A stretch of 64,000 nucleotides of DNA, taken from contig NZ_SLVY01000001.1 in the NCBI RefSeq assembly GCF_004345605.1, positions 620,001 through 684,000 of the forward strand. Direction: 5' to 3'. This stretch comes from Rhodococcus sp. SMB37 (GTDB lineage: Bacteria > Actinomycetota > Actinomycetes > Mycobacteriales > Mycobacteriaceae). Within the stretch, counting starts at the first letter, position 1. Every line of letters starts with the position of its first letter. The notes under the pieces were generated by a model that was given only the letters and a program-made list of their open reading frames with translations, made no database searches and was not told the DNA's origin. Below, one piece after another: positions 36,749 to 45,389 of this stretch. Position numbers and translations under genes: made by a program.

Positions 36749-37189
36749 TCAGCGGGTAGGCAGCCGCACTACCTGCACGAAGAACTCGTCGATCTGCTTG
36801 ACCGCCCGAATGAACTGGTCCAGGTCGACGGGCTTGGTGACGTACGCATTGGCGTGCAGTCGGTAGCTGCGCAGGATGTCCTCCTCCGCCGACGAGGTGG
36901 TGAGTACCACCACCGGGATGTGTGAAAGTTCCGGATCCGATTTGATCTGTTCGAGCACCTGCCGGCCGTCGTACTTGGGCAGATTCAGATCGAGCAGGAT
37001 CAGATCCGGACGGGGAGCGTCGGTGTGTTCCCCACGCTGGTACAAGAAGTCGAGCGCCTGCTCGCCGTCGCGTACGACGTGCAGATTGTTTCCTATCTTG
37101 TTGTCTTCGAACGCTTCCCTCGTCATCAATTCGTCGCCGGGGTCGTCCTCGACCAGAAGTACATCGATCGGCTTACCGGTCGGGGTCAT
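36749..37189 (-). CDS. Single-domain response regulator (Rcp1-like)
   Basis: This 146-residue protein is a receiver domain only. Acid pocket E14-D16 (VEDDPGDE), phosphoacceptor D67 (LILLDLNLPKYDG), switch Thr in VVVLTTSS and Lys in YVTKPVD are all present. It has no output domain. The PxDVLLVEDDPGDELMTREAF start is typical of Rcp1-type regulators that pair with phytochrome-like or CHASE kinases. Its ATG overlaps the stop of the histidine kinase gene (ATGA), so the two are translationally coupled partners. It converges with the DUF3817 gene. Confidence 0.92.
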   Translation of the reverse strand: MTPTGKPIDVLLVEDDPGDELMTREAFEDNKIGNNLHVVRDGEQALDFLYQRGEHTDAPRPDLILLDLNLPKYDGRQVLEQIKSDPELSHIPVVVLTTSSAEEDILRSYRLHANAYVTKPVDLDQFIRAVKQIDEFFVQVVRLPTR

Positions 37190-38805
37190 GCGGGTGCTCC
37201 TTCTGGAACTTCATCGGTCTCGGACTCGGCCTCACGCAGCACCGGAATCGTAAAACAGAAACGGCAGCCGTCCGTATACGCGCGGTCGATCCAGATCTCC
37301 CCGCCGTGGTACTCGACGATCTTGCGGCAGAGCGCGAGTCCGATTCCCGTACCGCCGTATGCGTCGCGACCGTGGAGTCTCTGGAAGATCACGAAGACTT
37401 TCTCCGCGAATTCGTCGGCGATGCCGATTCCGTTGTCGCTGACGCTCATGTTCCACGTTGCATCGTCACCCTCACCGGTCTGCGAACACTCGATTCTCAC
37501 AACGGGTGCCTGATTCGGTTTCCGGAATTTGATGGCGTTCCCCACCAGGTTCTGCCACAGCATCGTCATCAAGGTGGGGTCGCCGGTGATCCGGGGCAAC
37601 GACTCGGGCCGCTCGATGCGAGCGCCGGATTCGTCGATCGACTCGGAGAGGTTCGCAAGAGCCGAATCGAGCGATCGCCCGAGTTCGACGCTGACGTGGG
37701 TGTCACCGACCCGTCCGACCCGCGAGAACGTGAGCAGGTCGTTGATGAGAACCTGCATCCGTTTGGCGCCGTCCACTGCGAAGTCGATGTATTGCTGCCC
37801 TCGTTCGTCGAGTTTGTCGCCGTAGCGCTTCTCGAGTAGCTGACAGAACGACGCAACCTTGCGGAGCGGCTCCTGAAGGTCGTGCGACGCGACATACGCG
37901 AACTGTTCGAGCTCCGCATTGGACCGACGCAGTTCCACAGCCTGGGCCTGGACCTGATCGTGGTGTTCCTTCGATACTTCGAGTTCGTGTGCGAGATGTG
38001 CGCGCATTCCGTCCACATCGATCGCGAGCGCACGGATGTCACTGGGACCGTCGACACTGATGCGCTGGTCGAAGTTGCCTCGTGCGACCTTGCGGGTTTC
38101 CTCACCCAACCGTGACAGCGGACGGACGATGAGGAGGTGGACGAGGAAGGCCACACACATACCACTCAGAAGGAACACCGCAATCATCGTGACGAACAAG
38201 CGGTCTCTCGTGACCCGGGCGTCGTCGAGTGCAGCAACAGCATCGTCCCGCGCTTCCGCGAGGTCGACGCGCTGGATCTCGAACAGCTCTCGCAGCCGGT
38301 CGAACGCCGACCCGCCTGCTTCGACGACGGCAACATCGACGGGGCGTGGCTCCCCGGGTACCACGGCGTTCACCAGTGGAAGTGTGTACACCCTGCGCCA
38401 TTCGTCCGCTGCATCGTCGATCGCCTCGAGGTCGGCGAGTAGTTGTTCCCTGACGCCGGGCACTGCTTCCTGCTTCGCAATCAGTGATCGAAGAGCATCG
38501 GATGCGCGAGTCTCTTCCTCGCGGCCTGCCTCATACGGCTCCAACAAGGAGGGATCGGCCGCGATGATGTATCCGCGTGCGCCGGTCTCCTGGTTCAGGA
38601 GCGCGCCTTGGAGGCGCTGCGCCTCGATCTCTGCGGGCTGGATCACTTCCTGCAGGTAGTTCGATACCTCTGCGGTGCGACCCAGCGAGCGGGCGCCGAC
38701 AATGCTCGCGACAATCACCCACGCAATCATCAAACCCAGGACCAGAACCACCCATCCTCGCACCGTGAGTCGCGACCAGAATGGCGGTCGATCACGCGTC
38801 GTCAT
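37186..38805 (-). CDS. CHASE3-HAMP sensor histidine kinase
   Basis: This is a 539-residue membrane kinase. ATG 38805 is chosen because it overlaps the stop of the upstream phosphatase gene by 4 bp. TM1 is at ~14-36, an extracytoplasmic CHASE3 domain at ~40-185 (NQETGARGYIIAADPSLLEP), TM2 at ~200-225 (LFVTMIAVFLLSGMCVAFLV) and HAMP at ~225-280. The HisKA box has H308 (VASHDLQEPLRKV). HATPase boxes are N (LWQNLVGNAIKFRKP), G1 (SDNGIGIADEF) and G2 (YGGTGIGLALCRKIVEYHGG). The downstream single-domain regulator is the obvious partner, and the receiver-PP2C protein may be a second. Confidence 0.93.
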   Translation of the reverse strand: MTTRDRPPFWSRLTVRGWVVLVLGLMIAWVIVASIVGARSLGRTAEVSNYLQEVIQPAEIEAQRLQGALLNQETGARGYIIAADPSLLEPYEAGREEETRASDALRSLIAKQEAVPGVREQLLADLEAIDDAADEWRRVYTLPLVNAVVPGEPRPVDVAVVEAGGSAFDRLRELFEIQRVDLAEARDDAVAALDDARVTRDRLFVTMIAVFLLSGMCVAFLVHLLIVRPLSRLGEETRKVARGNFDQRISVDGPSDIRALAIDVDGMRAHLAHELEVSKEHHDQVQAQAVELRRSNAELEQFAYVASHDLQEPLRKVASFCQLLEKRYGDKLDERGQQYIDFAVDGAKRMQVLINDLLTFSRVGRVGDTHVSVELGRSLDSALANLSESIDESGARIERPESLPRITGDPTLMTMLWQNLVGNAIKFRKPNQAPVVRIECSQTGEGDDATWNMSVSDNGIGIADEFAEKVFVIFQRLHGRDAYGGTGIGLALCRKIVEYHGGEIWIDRAYTDGCRFCFTIPVLREAESETDEVPEGAPA

Positions 38806-40046
38806 TCGTTCGCATCCCCGTTCCATCGCACATGCACCACCGCGACGTCGTCGGCCAGGCCGCCGTGAGCCTCGGCGAGTTTCTCGGCATCACGCACCAG
38901 TGCGTCGGCGAACTCGTCGGATCCGAGGCGCCCGCCGTTGCGCGCGAGTTCCAGAAGGCCCGACTCTCCCAGGCGTTCGTGCCCACCGCCGGTGTGCCCT
39001 TCGAACAACCCGTCCGTGAAGAGCACGACAGCACCTTCCGGCGGTAGGTCGAAGGTGTGGATGGGCCAGTTGGCGGCACCCGGAATCAGCCCGAGTGCGG
39101 GGCCGCCGGGTGCTTCGACCCACTCGACCGCGCGCCCGGTACGCAGGAGCAATCCGGGGTGCCCCGCGCGCATCACAGACACTGCGACCCGGTCGGGCGC
39201 CATGACCATGGTCGTCACCGTGGCGAAAACGCGATCCGTCGCCCGTTCCGCGAGAAGGATCTCCTCGAGCTTCTCCATCTGGGGTTCGCCGACGATGCCG
39301 GCCAGGACGAGCGTGCGCCAGGCAATGCGCAGTGCGACACCGACGGCAGCTTCGTCGGGGCCGTGTCCGGAGACATCCCCGATGAGCGCGTGTACCGCAC
39401 CGTCTGCGGTCTGGACCACGTCGTAGAAATCTCCACCCAGCAGCGCCGCCGCTCGGCCCGGCCGATAACGCGCAACGACTTCGACGTCGTTCGTGCTCAC
39501 GAGTGGCGACGGCAACAGGCCTCGTTCGAGTCGCGCATTCTCCTGGGCATGGAGTTCGCTCGCCTGCAGTGCCGCAGCGTGTTGTTCCGCTTGCTTTCGT
39601 TGGATGGCGTAGCGCACGGCACGACCGAACAATTCCGGCTCGACGCGGCCTTTGACGAGGTAGTCCTGAGCACCGACGGCAACCGCAGCAAGGCCCGTCT
39701 GTTCCTCCGCCAAACCGGTGAGCACGACGATCGGCACGGTCTCGGCGTAATGGTGCACTCGCGCAACGGCCTCGAGGCCGTGCGCATCGGGCAGGTGGAG
39801 GTCGAGCAACACACAGTCGGGCGCGGTGTTCGTCAGCGCATCGCGTGCATCGGCAAGCGATTGCACCCACACGACCTTCATTTCCGGCGCGCTGTCGGCG
39901 ACGAGTTCCTCGACGAGCAAGGCGTCGCCGGCATCATCCTCGATCAGTAACAGCAACGGCGCATGCGCCACTTCCCCTGGTCGATGCGCATCCACGGCGG
40001 TCGTCCCTCCCTGATCACGGCGGCCCCCGGGAAATCGGCATTTCAT
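38802..40046 (-). CDS. Receiver-PP2C (RsbU-like) phosphatase
   Basis: This is a 414-residue fusion. The N-terminal receiver (~30-150) has LLLIEDDAGDALL and phosphoacceptor D82 (CVLLDLHLPDAHG). A coiled linker (AIQRKQAEQHAAALQASELH) leads to a PPM/SpoIIE-type phosphatase with GGDFYD (204-209), GDVSGHG (223-229) and C-terminal DDVAVVHV metal ligands. ATG 40046 has GAGGG upstream. By analogy with RsbU/RssB, it would dephosphorylate a STAS anti-anti-sigma factor when its receiver is phosphorylated, and a STAS gene lies divergently 139 bp away. Its stop overlaps the kinase start (ATGA). Confidence 0.92.
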   Translation of the reverse strand: MKCRFPGGRRDQGGTTAVDAHRPGEVAHAPLLLLIEDDAGDALLVEELVADSAPEMKVVWVQSLADARDALTNTAPDCVLLDLHLPDAHGLEAVARVHHYAETVPIVVLTGLAEEQTGLAAVAVGAQDYLVKGRVEPELFGRAVRYAIQRKQAEQHAAALQASELHAQENARLERGLLPSPLVSTNDVEVVARYRPGRAAALLGGDFYDVVQTADGAVHALIGDVSGHGPDEAAVGVALRIAWRTLVLAGIVGEPQMEKLEEILLAERATDRVFATVTTMVMAPDRVAVSVMRAGHPGLLLRTGRAVEWVEAPGGPALGLIPGAANWPIHTFDLPPEGAVVLFTDGLFEGHTGGGHERLGESGLLELARNGGRLGSDEFADALVRDAEKLAEAHGGLADDVAVVHVRWNGDANE

Positions 40047-40185
40047 GCCGACACCCTCGCGGAACAATACCCACAGGTGTGTTCTGCTGCGCACTCCACG
40101 ACGTCGCAGCCGGGCACGCTCGCATCATCTGAAGTGTTCTTGCATGATGGGCACTGTGAATGAGCGATCAACGGAGCACCCCCAC

Positions 40186-40542
40186 ATGGGCATGTCTACG
40201 ACACAGTCCGGGTCCATCACGGTGTTGTCCGTGAGCGGGGATGTGGATCTGTCCAGTGCACCACTGCTGGAAGAGCAGGCTCTCGGCCTGCTCACCGACA
40301 ACCCGTCCGGCCTGATTGTCGATCTCACCGACGTGAATTTCCTCGCGTCGATGGGTATGGCCTTACTCGTCGACTTGTCGAAGCGCACAGCAGGCAGTGT
40401 CGAATTCGCAGTGGTGGCGAACGGAAATGCCACCGCACGACCACTCGAGCTACTCGGCCTGGGAGACGTCCTTGCGATCCATCCGGAACTCGACGATGCG
40501 CTTTCCGCGTTGAGCGGCAACCCGGCAGCACCGCCGGAATAA
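40186..40542 (+). CDS. STAS-domain anti-sigma factor antagonist
   Basis: This 118-residue STAS protein is similar to RsbV/SpoIIAA: GSITVLSVSGDVDLSSAPLL, then GLIVDLTDVNFLASMGMALL. S55 corresponds to the phosphorylated Ser of SpoIIAA (Ser58), although the Asp usually before it is Ala. ATG 40186 is favoured by GGAG 9 bp upstream; in-frame ATGs at 40144/40147 lack a site. It would release a sigma factor by binding the anti-sigma kinase encoded 30 bp downstream. No sigma factor gene is in the window. Confidence 0.88.
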   Translation: MGMSTTQSGSITVLSVSGDVDLSSAPLLEEQALGLLTDNPSGLIVDLTDVNFLASMGMALLVDLSKRTAGSVEFAVVANGNATARPLELLGLGDVLAIHPELDDALSALSGNPAAPPE

Positions 40543-40572
40543 CGCTGTCCGCCTCGACGAACAGAGGGAGCC

Positions 40573-41004
40573 ATGCCGACTCATACTTCAGGGTCCGCGT
40601 CGTTCGCGTCCGGTGGAATCTTCTTCCACGGGGTGCGTGCGGATCCGTCCGACATTGCCGATGTACGCCGCTCCATGCAGCAGTGGCTGGGCAATCTGCA
40701 TCTCGGACCGGAGCACGAGCAGGACGTGGTGCTGGCAAGCTATGAGGCCCTGGCGAACGCGGTCGAACATGCCTACGCCGCGAACGATCCCCAGGCCACG
40801 GTGGACCTCGAGGCCGTCTACAGGCCATCCGACCGCCACCTCGAGGTGACGGTCGCGGATCACGGCAGATGGCGCGATGTCATGGATCGGACCGGGTACG
40901 GATCTCGCGGACACGGTCTCACCCTGATGCGCAGCCTGTCGACGGAGATGGTGGTGACGCCTGGCCTGGACGGAACTCATGTGGCCATGCGCTGGTCGCT
41001 CTGA
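40573..41004 (+). CDS. Anti-sigma regulatory factor, RsbW-like Ser/Thr kinase
   Basis: This 143-residue GHKL ATPase-fold protein has its N box in ASYEALANAVEHAYA, the D-x-G motif in VADHGRW and the G2 box in RGHGLTLMRSL. It belongs to the RsbW/SpoIIAB-like HATPase_c_2 family, which sequesters a sigma factor and phosphorylates the STAS antagonist. ATG 40573 has GAGGGAG upstream. It forms an operon with the STAS gene 30 bp upstream and converges with the MpaB-family gene 1 bp away. Confidence 0.9.
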   Translation: MPTHTSGSASFASGGIFFHGVRADPSDIADVRRSMQQWLGNLHLGPEHEQDVVLASYEALANAVEHAYAANDPQATVDLEAVYRPSDRHLEVTVADHGRWRDVMDRTGYGSRGHGLTLMRSLSTEMVVTPGLDGTHVAMRWSL

Positions 41005-41005
41005 A

Positions 41006-42247
41006 TCAGATCTCGAGTTTCCCGACATCGGCGCATTCGCGTCCGAACTTCGAGCGGAGTTCCCGGCGCGCGGCCCGGTCGCCGAGATACTCGAGGAACC
41101 GGCGCCCCTCCGATGTTCGCTTGATCAACACCGATTTCACAATGTTCGCCGCCACGACCGGTACCACCGCCACAGGCGGGACCGACGGCAGTCCCAGATC
41201 GTCCAGTCCTCGTTTGCCGAGGAAGAACCGAAGCATGCTGAGCAGGCGCAGCCGCTCGTACCGGCCGAGGAGACCCGAGAACCTTCCGTAGTCCAGCGTG
41301 CGCTGTCCGTCGACGAGTGCGCGTGACAGGGCAGCGCCCGCGGATGTGACGTCACCCTGCACCAACACCACGTGGTAGTTGAAGTTGTGTTGCTCACGCT
41401 CGGTGTCGAACAGGAAGTCGTCGTCGACGCCCATGAGCCACCCGACGTACTTCCACATGTGCATGATCGCGAGAGATTCTTCGCGGGTCACGAAGTAGCC
41501 GAGGGCGCGCGCCCCGATCAGGAGCGTGCCGTTGAACAACCCGAGCGTTCCGGCCTGATCGGTCTGATTGATGGGCAGACCCCAGCGCGCGACGTCCCAC
41601 CGACCGTTCGTCTCGAACCGTTGGTTGACGAGGGCGTGCATGGCACGCACGTGCACGGTGAGCTTGAATCCGTCGCCGTCACGGCGCATGCCGCCCGGCT
41701 CCCCCACTGCGGTTCCCCATTTCTGGGTTTCACCGAGACGTCGCATCGCGGTGGATCCGGTCAGGCCTCCGGTCTCGACGAGGAGATCGGGCGGCCCGCC
41801 GAATCGGTAACCGCCGATGAGCGCCAGTTGCAGCAGCACGTCGTTGCGCGTGCGTCCCATCCTTCGGAATGCGCGTGCACCTTTCTCCAGGAGGTTCCAG
41901 TCCACCCAGTCGGGAATCTGTTCGACGTGCGCGAAGAAGGTACGAAGCGCCTCGGGGGCGTTCGGAACGGTACCGACGCCGTGCTCGAGTGCCTGGTGGA
42001 ACTGCCGCATGGTGACGCGCTCGGGGTCGTCGCGATCGAAGCGCATGGCCTGCACGAGGGCGGCGCCCACCTCATCGCGAGCGTACATGCGGCGTCCGAT
42101 CCGATCGAGCAGTTCGTCGTCCACCTGTCGAATCTTCGCGAAACGCACCAGAGGTCTGCCGATCGCTTCGTTACGAGGCCGGTTGCCCTCGTAGCGGCTC
42201 GGGTACGGGAACACTTCGAGATCCCGGTTCAGCTCCTGTGTCGTCAT
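41006..42247 (-). CDS. MpaB/latex-clearing-protein family oxygenase (DUF2236)
   Basis: This is a 413-residue helical protein with the DUF2236 (ER-bound oxygenase MpaB/Lcp) pattern: GGLTGSTAMRRLGETQKWGT, then LINQRF-like region HALVNQRFETNGRW, then INQTDQAGTLGLFNGTLLIG and SLAIMHMWKYVGWLMGVDDD. The family includes haem-b rubber oxygenase Lcp and the fungal mycophenolate enzyme MpaB. There is no Sec or Tat signal, so unlike secreted Lcp it should be intracellular. The substrate is unknown. ATG 42247 (MTTQELNRD) sits 56 bp from the divergent TetR gene with a palindrome between, suggesting TetR control. Confidence 0.85.
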   Translation of the reverse strand: MTTQELNRDLEVFPYPSRYEGNRPRNEAIGRPLVRFAKIRQVDDELLDRIGRRMYARDEVGAALVQAMRFDRDDPERVTMRQFHQALEHGVGTVPNAPEALRTFFAHVEQIPDWVDWNLLEKGARAFRRMGRTRNDVLLQLALIGGYRFGGPPDLLVETGGLTGSTAMRRLGETQKWGTAVGEPGGMRRDGDGFKLTVHVRAMHALVNQRFETNGRWDVARWGLPINQTDQAGTLGLFNGTLLIGARALGYFVTREESLAIMHMWKYVGWLMGVDDDFLFDTEREQHNFNYHVVLVQGDVTSAGAALSRALVDGQRTLDYGRFSGLLGRYERLRLLSMLRFFLGKRGLDDLGLPSVPPVAVVPVVAANIVKSVLIKRTSEGRRFLEYLGDRAARRELRSKFGRECADVGKLEI

Positions 42248-42262
42248 GTCGATATGCTCACA

Positions 42263-42276
42263 CGAGTGATTACTCG
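42263..42276. promoter_or_regulatory. Palindrome between the MpaB-family gene and TetR
   Basis: CGAGT (42263-42267) and ACTCG (42272-42276) surround GATT in the 56-bp divergent gap. Two CGCATT repeats follow to the right. Candidate operator of the adjacent TetR. Confidence 0.5.
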
Positions 42277-42303
42277 CATTCAATTCGCATTTCGGCCCCC
42301 GCG

Positions 42304-42933
42304 ATGACCTCACCCGACCGGCGTCGAACCCGGCGCGCACCGCAGCAGGAACGCTCGCGCGCGATGGTCGAACGCATCGTCGACGCCGGCCGCACTGTAC
42401 TACTGGAACGCGGCTACGACGGCGCTTCCACCAATCGCATCGCCGAGAAGGCACACATCAGCCCGGGATCTCTGTACCAGTACTTTCCGAACAAAGACGC
42501 GATCGTCGCCGAGGTCGTCGACAGGTGGACCTCGGAGTTACATACTCGCATTTCGCGTGTGTTCACGACGGCCCTGGAAAGTCCTGCGGAAGATCTGTCG
42601 GTGCGCGGGACCCTCCTCGAACTGTTGGACGCGCTCGGCGAGAATCCACGATTGCTCCGCGTGCTGATCGAAGAACTGCCCAAGAACTCCGACAGTCGCC
42701 TCTCCGATTTCGAGAAGCGCATCGACGCCCTTCTCGGCATGTGGCTGCGATTCCACCTCACCGATCGTGGTGGACGCCCGGTAGACGCGATCGCGTGGAT
42801 GCTGGTGCGGACGGTCGAGAACGTCGCGGTGTCCTATGTTCTCGAACAGCCGGACATCGCACGGGAGCAGGTGGCAGACGAGCTCACCGCGATGGTTACG
42901 GCGTACCTGCGTGAGATGACGTCCCTCTCGTAG
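42304..42933 (+). CDS. TetR/AcrR family regulator
   Basis: This 209-residue protein starts at ATG 42304 (MTSPDRRRTRRAPQQERSRA). The helix-turn-helix is at ~20-65 (MVERIVDAGRTVLLERGYDG, then ISPGSLYQYFPNKDAIVAEV). The C-terminal domain is a helical ligand-binding region ending TAYLREMTSLS. It is divergent from the MpaB-family oxygenase and probably represses it and itself through the palindrome between them. A bidirectional hairpin follows the gene. Confidence 0.92.
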   Translation: MTSPDRRRTRRAPQQERSRAMVERIVDAGRTVLLERGYDGASTNRIAEKAHISPGSLYQYFPNKDAIVAEVVDRWTSELHTRISRVFTTALESPAEDLSVRGTLLELLDALGENPRLLRVLIEELPKNSDSRLSDFEKRIDALLGMWLRFHLTDRGGRPVDAIAWMLVRTVENVAVSYVLEQPDIAREQVADELTAMVTAYLREMTSLS

Positions 42934-42966
42934 CTTCTCGTCATCGAACTCACGCAGCCGCGACGC

Positions 42967-43010
42967 AAGGAGGCAGGCGCGCTCCGTCGACGGCGCGCGC
43001 CTGCCTTCTT
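42967..43010. terminator. Bidirectional terminator between TetR and rdgB
   Basis: A stem of 11 perfect pairs (42972-42982 with 42995-43005), extended on both sides with one mismatch to AAGGA/TTCTT, lies between convergent stops at 42933 and 43035. Confidence 0.75.
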
Positions 43011-43034
43011 CGTTCGCGTACTGCGGCCCTCGGG

Positions 43035-43661
43035 TCAGCTGCCTGCGAATGCAGCGAGCGCGGGCACCAACAGGGTGAGCGCGCGACCACGGTGCGACGC
43101 ATCGTCCTTCTCCTCGGCGCTGAGCTCCGCAGCGGTGCGGTCCCCCGCTTCGGGCACGAAAACGGGGTCGTAGCCGAACCCGTTCTCGCCCCGGGGCGCA
43201 CGCGCGATCGCGCCGCGCCACTCGCCGCGCACCACGGTGACGGCGACGTCGTCGCCGTCGACGCCGGGGACAGCAAATGCACAGGCCGACACGAAGGCGG
43301 CGCCACGACGTTCATCGGGCACATCACTCAGCTGGGCAAGCACCAGCGCGGTATTCGCGCCGTCGTCACCGTGCGTGCCACTCCACCGCGCCGACAACAC
43401 ACCCGGCATACTGTTCAACGCGTCGATTTCGAGTCCGGAATCGTCGGCGATACAGGCCATCCCGGTTGCGAGGGCACCGTCGCGTGCTTTCGCAGCCGCG
43501 TTCTCCTCGAACGTCGCACCGGTCTCGGGAGCTTCGGGGTACGGCGGGACGGCGTCGAGGCCGACCAGTTCGATTCCCGCGATGTCCGCCGCATCGAGGA
43601 CCCGCTGCAACTCCCGGAGCTTCTTCGCGTTCCGGCTCGCGACAAGTACTCGTGTAGCCAC
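43035..43661 (-). CDS. rdgB: RdgB/HAM1 family non-canonical purine NTP pyrophosphatase
   Basis: This 208-residue enzyme hydrolyses dITP, XTP and ITP to monophosphates to keep them out of nucleic acids. Signatures are RVLVASRNAKKLRELQRVL, GATFEENAAAKA, IADDSGLEIDAL (catalytic DDSG) and GENGFGYDPVFVP, then SHRGRAL. GTG 43661 begins 1 bp after the rph stop, so the two are an operon, the order found in mycobacteria (Rv1340-Rv1341). Confidence 0.96.
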   Translation of the reverse strand: MATRVLVASRNAKKLRELQRVLDAADIAGIELVGLDAVPPYPEAPETGATFEENAAAKARDGALATGMACIADDSGLEIDALNSMPGVLSARWSGTHGDDGANTALVLAQLSDVPDERRGAAFVSACAFAVPGVDGDDVAVTVVRGEWRGAIARAPRGENGFGYDPVFVPEAGDRTAAELSAEEKDDASHRGRALTLLVPALAAFAGS

Positions 43662-43662
43662 G

Positions 43663-44451
43663 TCAGGCACCGAACTTCTTCTTCGCCGGCTCGGCGACGA
43701 CAGGTTCCGGCAGGACACCGGGGTACGGCTGTTCGAGGACCTCACGCTGGATGCGGCACAGCTCCTCGATGCCGCCGAGCGCCGAGTCGAGCAGTTTGTC
43801 GAGCGTCGTGCGAGGGAACGTGGCGCCTTCGCCGGTGCCCTGGATCTCGACGAGCGTGCCCGTGTCGGTGGCGATGACGTTCATGTCGACCTCGGCGCGC
43901 GAATCCTCCTCGTACGGGAGGTCGAGCCGGACACGGCCGTCGACGACACCGACGCTGATGGCTGCGATCTGGCACGAGAGCGGCTGCGGATCAGCGAGAC
44001 GACCTGCCGCGCGGAGCCAGGTGACCGCGTCGGCGAGAGCCACGTAGGCACCGGTGATGGCCGCGGTTCGGGTTCCTCCGTCGGCCTGCAGGACGTCGCA
44101 GTCGAGGGCGATGGTGTTCTCACCGATGGCAGCGAGGTCGATGCACGCGCGCAGGGAGCGGCCGACAAGTCGGCTGATCTCCTGGGTGCGGCCGCCGACC
44201 TTGCCCTTGACGGATTCGCGTCCGCTGCGGGTGTGGGTTGCGGCGGGCAGCATCGCGTACTCGGCGGTGAGCCAGCCAAGGCCCGACCCTCGACGCCACC
44301 GCGGAACCCCTTCTTCGACGCTCGCGGTGCACATCACGCGGGTCTGTCCGAATTCGACGAGGACCGAACCCGCGGGGTGGCTGGTGAACCCTCGGGTGAT
44401 CTTGATGTTGCGGAGTTGGTCGTCTTCCCTGCCGTCTGCTCGTGTCGTCAC
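43663..44451 (-). CDS. rph: Ribonuclease PH
   Basis: This 262-residue phosphorolytic 3'-5' exoribonuclease matures tRNA 3' ends. It carries the family block [58 protein letters not shown] and [17 protein letters not shown] 44451 ([10 protein letters not shown]) matches the mycobacterial start; the in-frame upstream extension overlaps the next gene and is rejected. A Pro/Lys tail (EPAKKKFGA) follows the core. The MBL-fold gene ends 47 bp upstream of it, with rdgB downstream. Confidence 0.96.
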   Translation of the reverse strand: MTTRADGREDDQLRNIKITRGFTSHPAGSVLVEFGQTRVMCTASVEEGVPRWRRGSGLGWLTAEYAMLPAATHTRSGRESVKGKVGGRTQEISRLVGRSLRACIDLAAIGENTIALDCDVLQADGGTRTAAITGAYVALADAVTWLRAAGRLADPQPLSCQIAAISVGVVDGRVRLDLPYEEDSRAEVDMNVIATDTGTLVEIQGTGEGATFPRTTLDKLLDSALGGIEELCRIQREVLEQPYPGVLPEPVVAEPAKKKFGA

Positions 44452-44498
44452 CCGAACGAGCCTAGGGGATGCGTCCCGGACGGACTCGGACGACCGAC

Positions 44499-45269
44499 TC
44501 AGATGCGGTAGACGTCTCCGGAGGTCACTGCGTGGACCGGACCGTGGAACTCGGCCTTCGCCTCCGCGATGACGTCCTCGCGAGACGTCCACGGCGGGAT
44601 GTGGGTGAGCAGCAGTTCGCCGACACCCGCGCGGGCGGCCACCTGTCCTGCCTCGGTTCCCGACAGGTGGATGCCTTCGGGTCGCACTGCGGGTGCGTGG
44701 GTCCAGGATGCTTCTGAGAGCAGGACGTCGGCGCCGCGCGCCAGCTCGACCACCTGGTCGCACATGCCGGTGTCGCCCGTGTAGACGAGTGTGCGTCCGG
44801 AGTCGCTGGTGATGCGGAATCCGTAGGCCTCCGGGGGATGGTTGACCTTCATGGGGCTGATAGTGAGCGCACCGAAGCGGAACGTTCCGCCGTCGCTCAG
44901 GGGTTGTACGTCGAGCGTGTCGGAGACGTCATCGACCTCTCCCGCCACCTCGGCCGATGCGACACCGAGACGTTGCGCAGTACCGGCAGGACCGTAAACG
45001 GGAACCCGCCCTGTGGGCGCGTTCGGGGAGTAGCGGCGCCACACGAGGAGACCGGGAATGTCGAGACAATGGTCGGCGTGCAGGTGCGACAGGAGCACGG
45101 ATACCTCGCCGGGATCGGCGTGGCGTTGCAGGGCTCCGAGCACTCCCGGACCGAAGTCGATGACCAGGGGCGGGGTGTCGGGCGCTGTGAGCAGGTACCC
45201 GGATGCGGGAGAATCCGGCCCGGCCACACTGCCCGAGCACCCCAGAACGGTCATGCGCATAGGGGTCAT
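44499..45269 (-). CDS. MBL-fold cyclic nucleotide phosphodiesterase-like protein (Rv1339 family)
   Basis: This is a 256-residue metallo-beta-lactamase fold hydrolase: HLHADHCLD (metal site 1/2), [11 protein letters not shown] and [20 protein letters not shown]. It closely resembles remembered M. tuberculosis Rv1339, reported to degrade cAMP, and is more distantly related to RNase Z-like proteins. The start is uncertain between ATG 45269 and ATG 45260; neither has a strong ribosome-binding site. [20 protein letters not shown] immediately follows. It precedes rph in the same direction. Confidence 0.88.
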   Translation of the reverse strand: MTPMRMTVLGCSGSVAGPDSPASGYLLTAPDTPPLVIDFGPGVLGALQRHADPGEVSVLLSHLHADHCLDIPGLLVWRRYSPNAPTGRVPVYGPAGTAQRLGVASAEVAGEVDDVSDTLDVQPLSDGGTFRFGALTISPMKVNHPPEAYGFRITSDSGRTLVYTGDTGMCDQVVELARGADVLLSEASWTHAPAVRPEGIHLSGTEAGQVAARAGVGELLLTHIPPWTSREDVIAEAKAEFHGPVHAVTSGDVYRI

Positions 45270-45389
45270 GCTGCCATGCCGAAGGTCCCCGATGAAGCCA
45301 ACACCGGTTTTCGTGGTGGACTCACAGTTACAACAATGCTGTGACCCACGGATCGTCACCCGGCCCGGACGTGACCCCGGTCGCTGAGT

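Noticed and set aside
40255-40380. Loss of the phosphorylatable Ser in the STAS protein
   Set aside because: Alignment to SpoIIAA (D57-S58-S59-G60) places S55 of LASMG at the phosphorylated position. Only the preceding Asp is changed to Ala.
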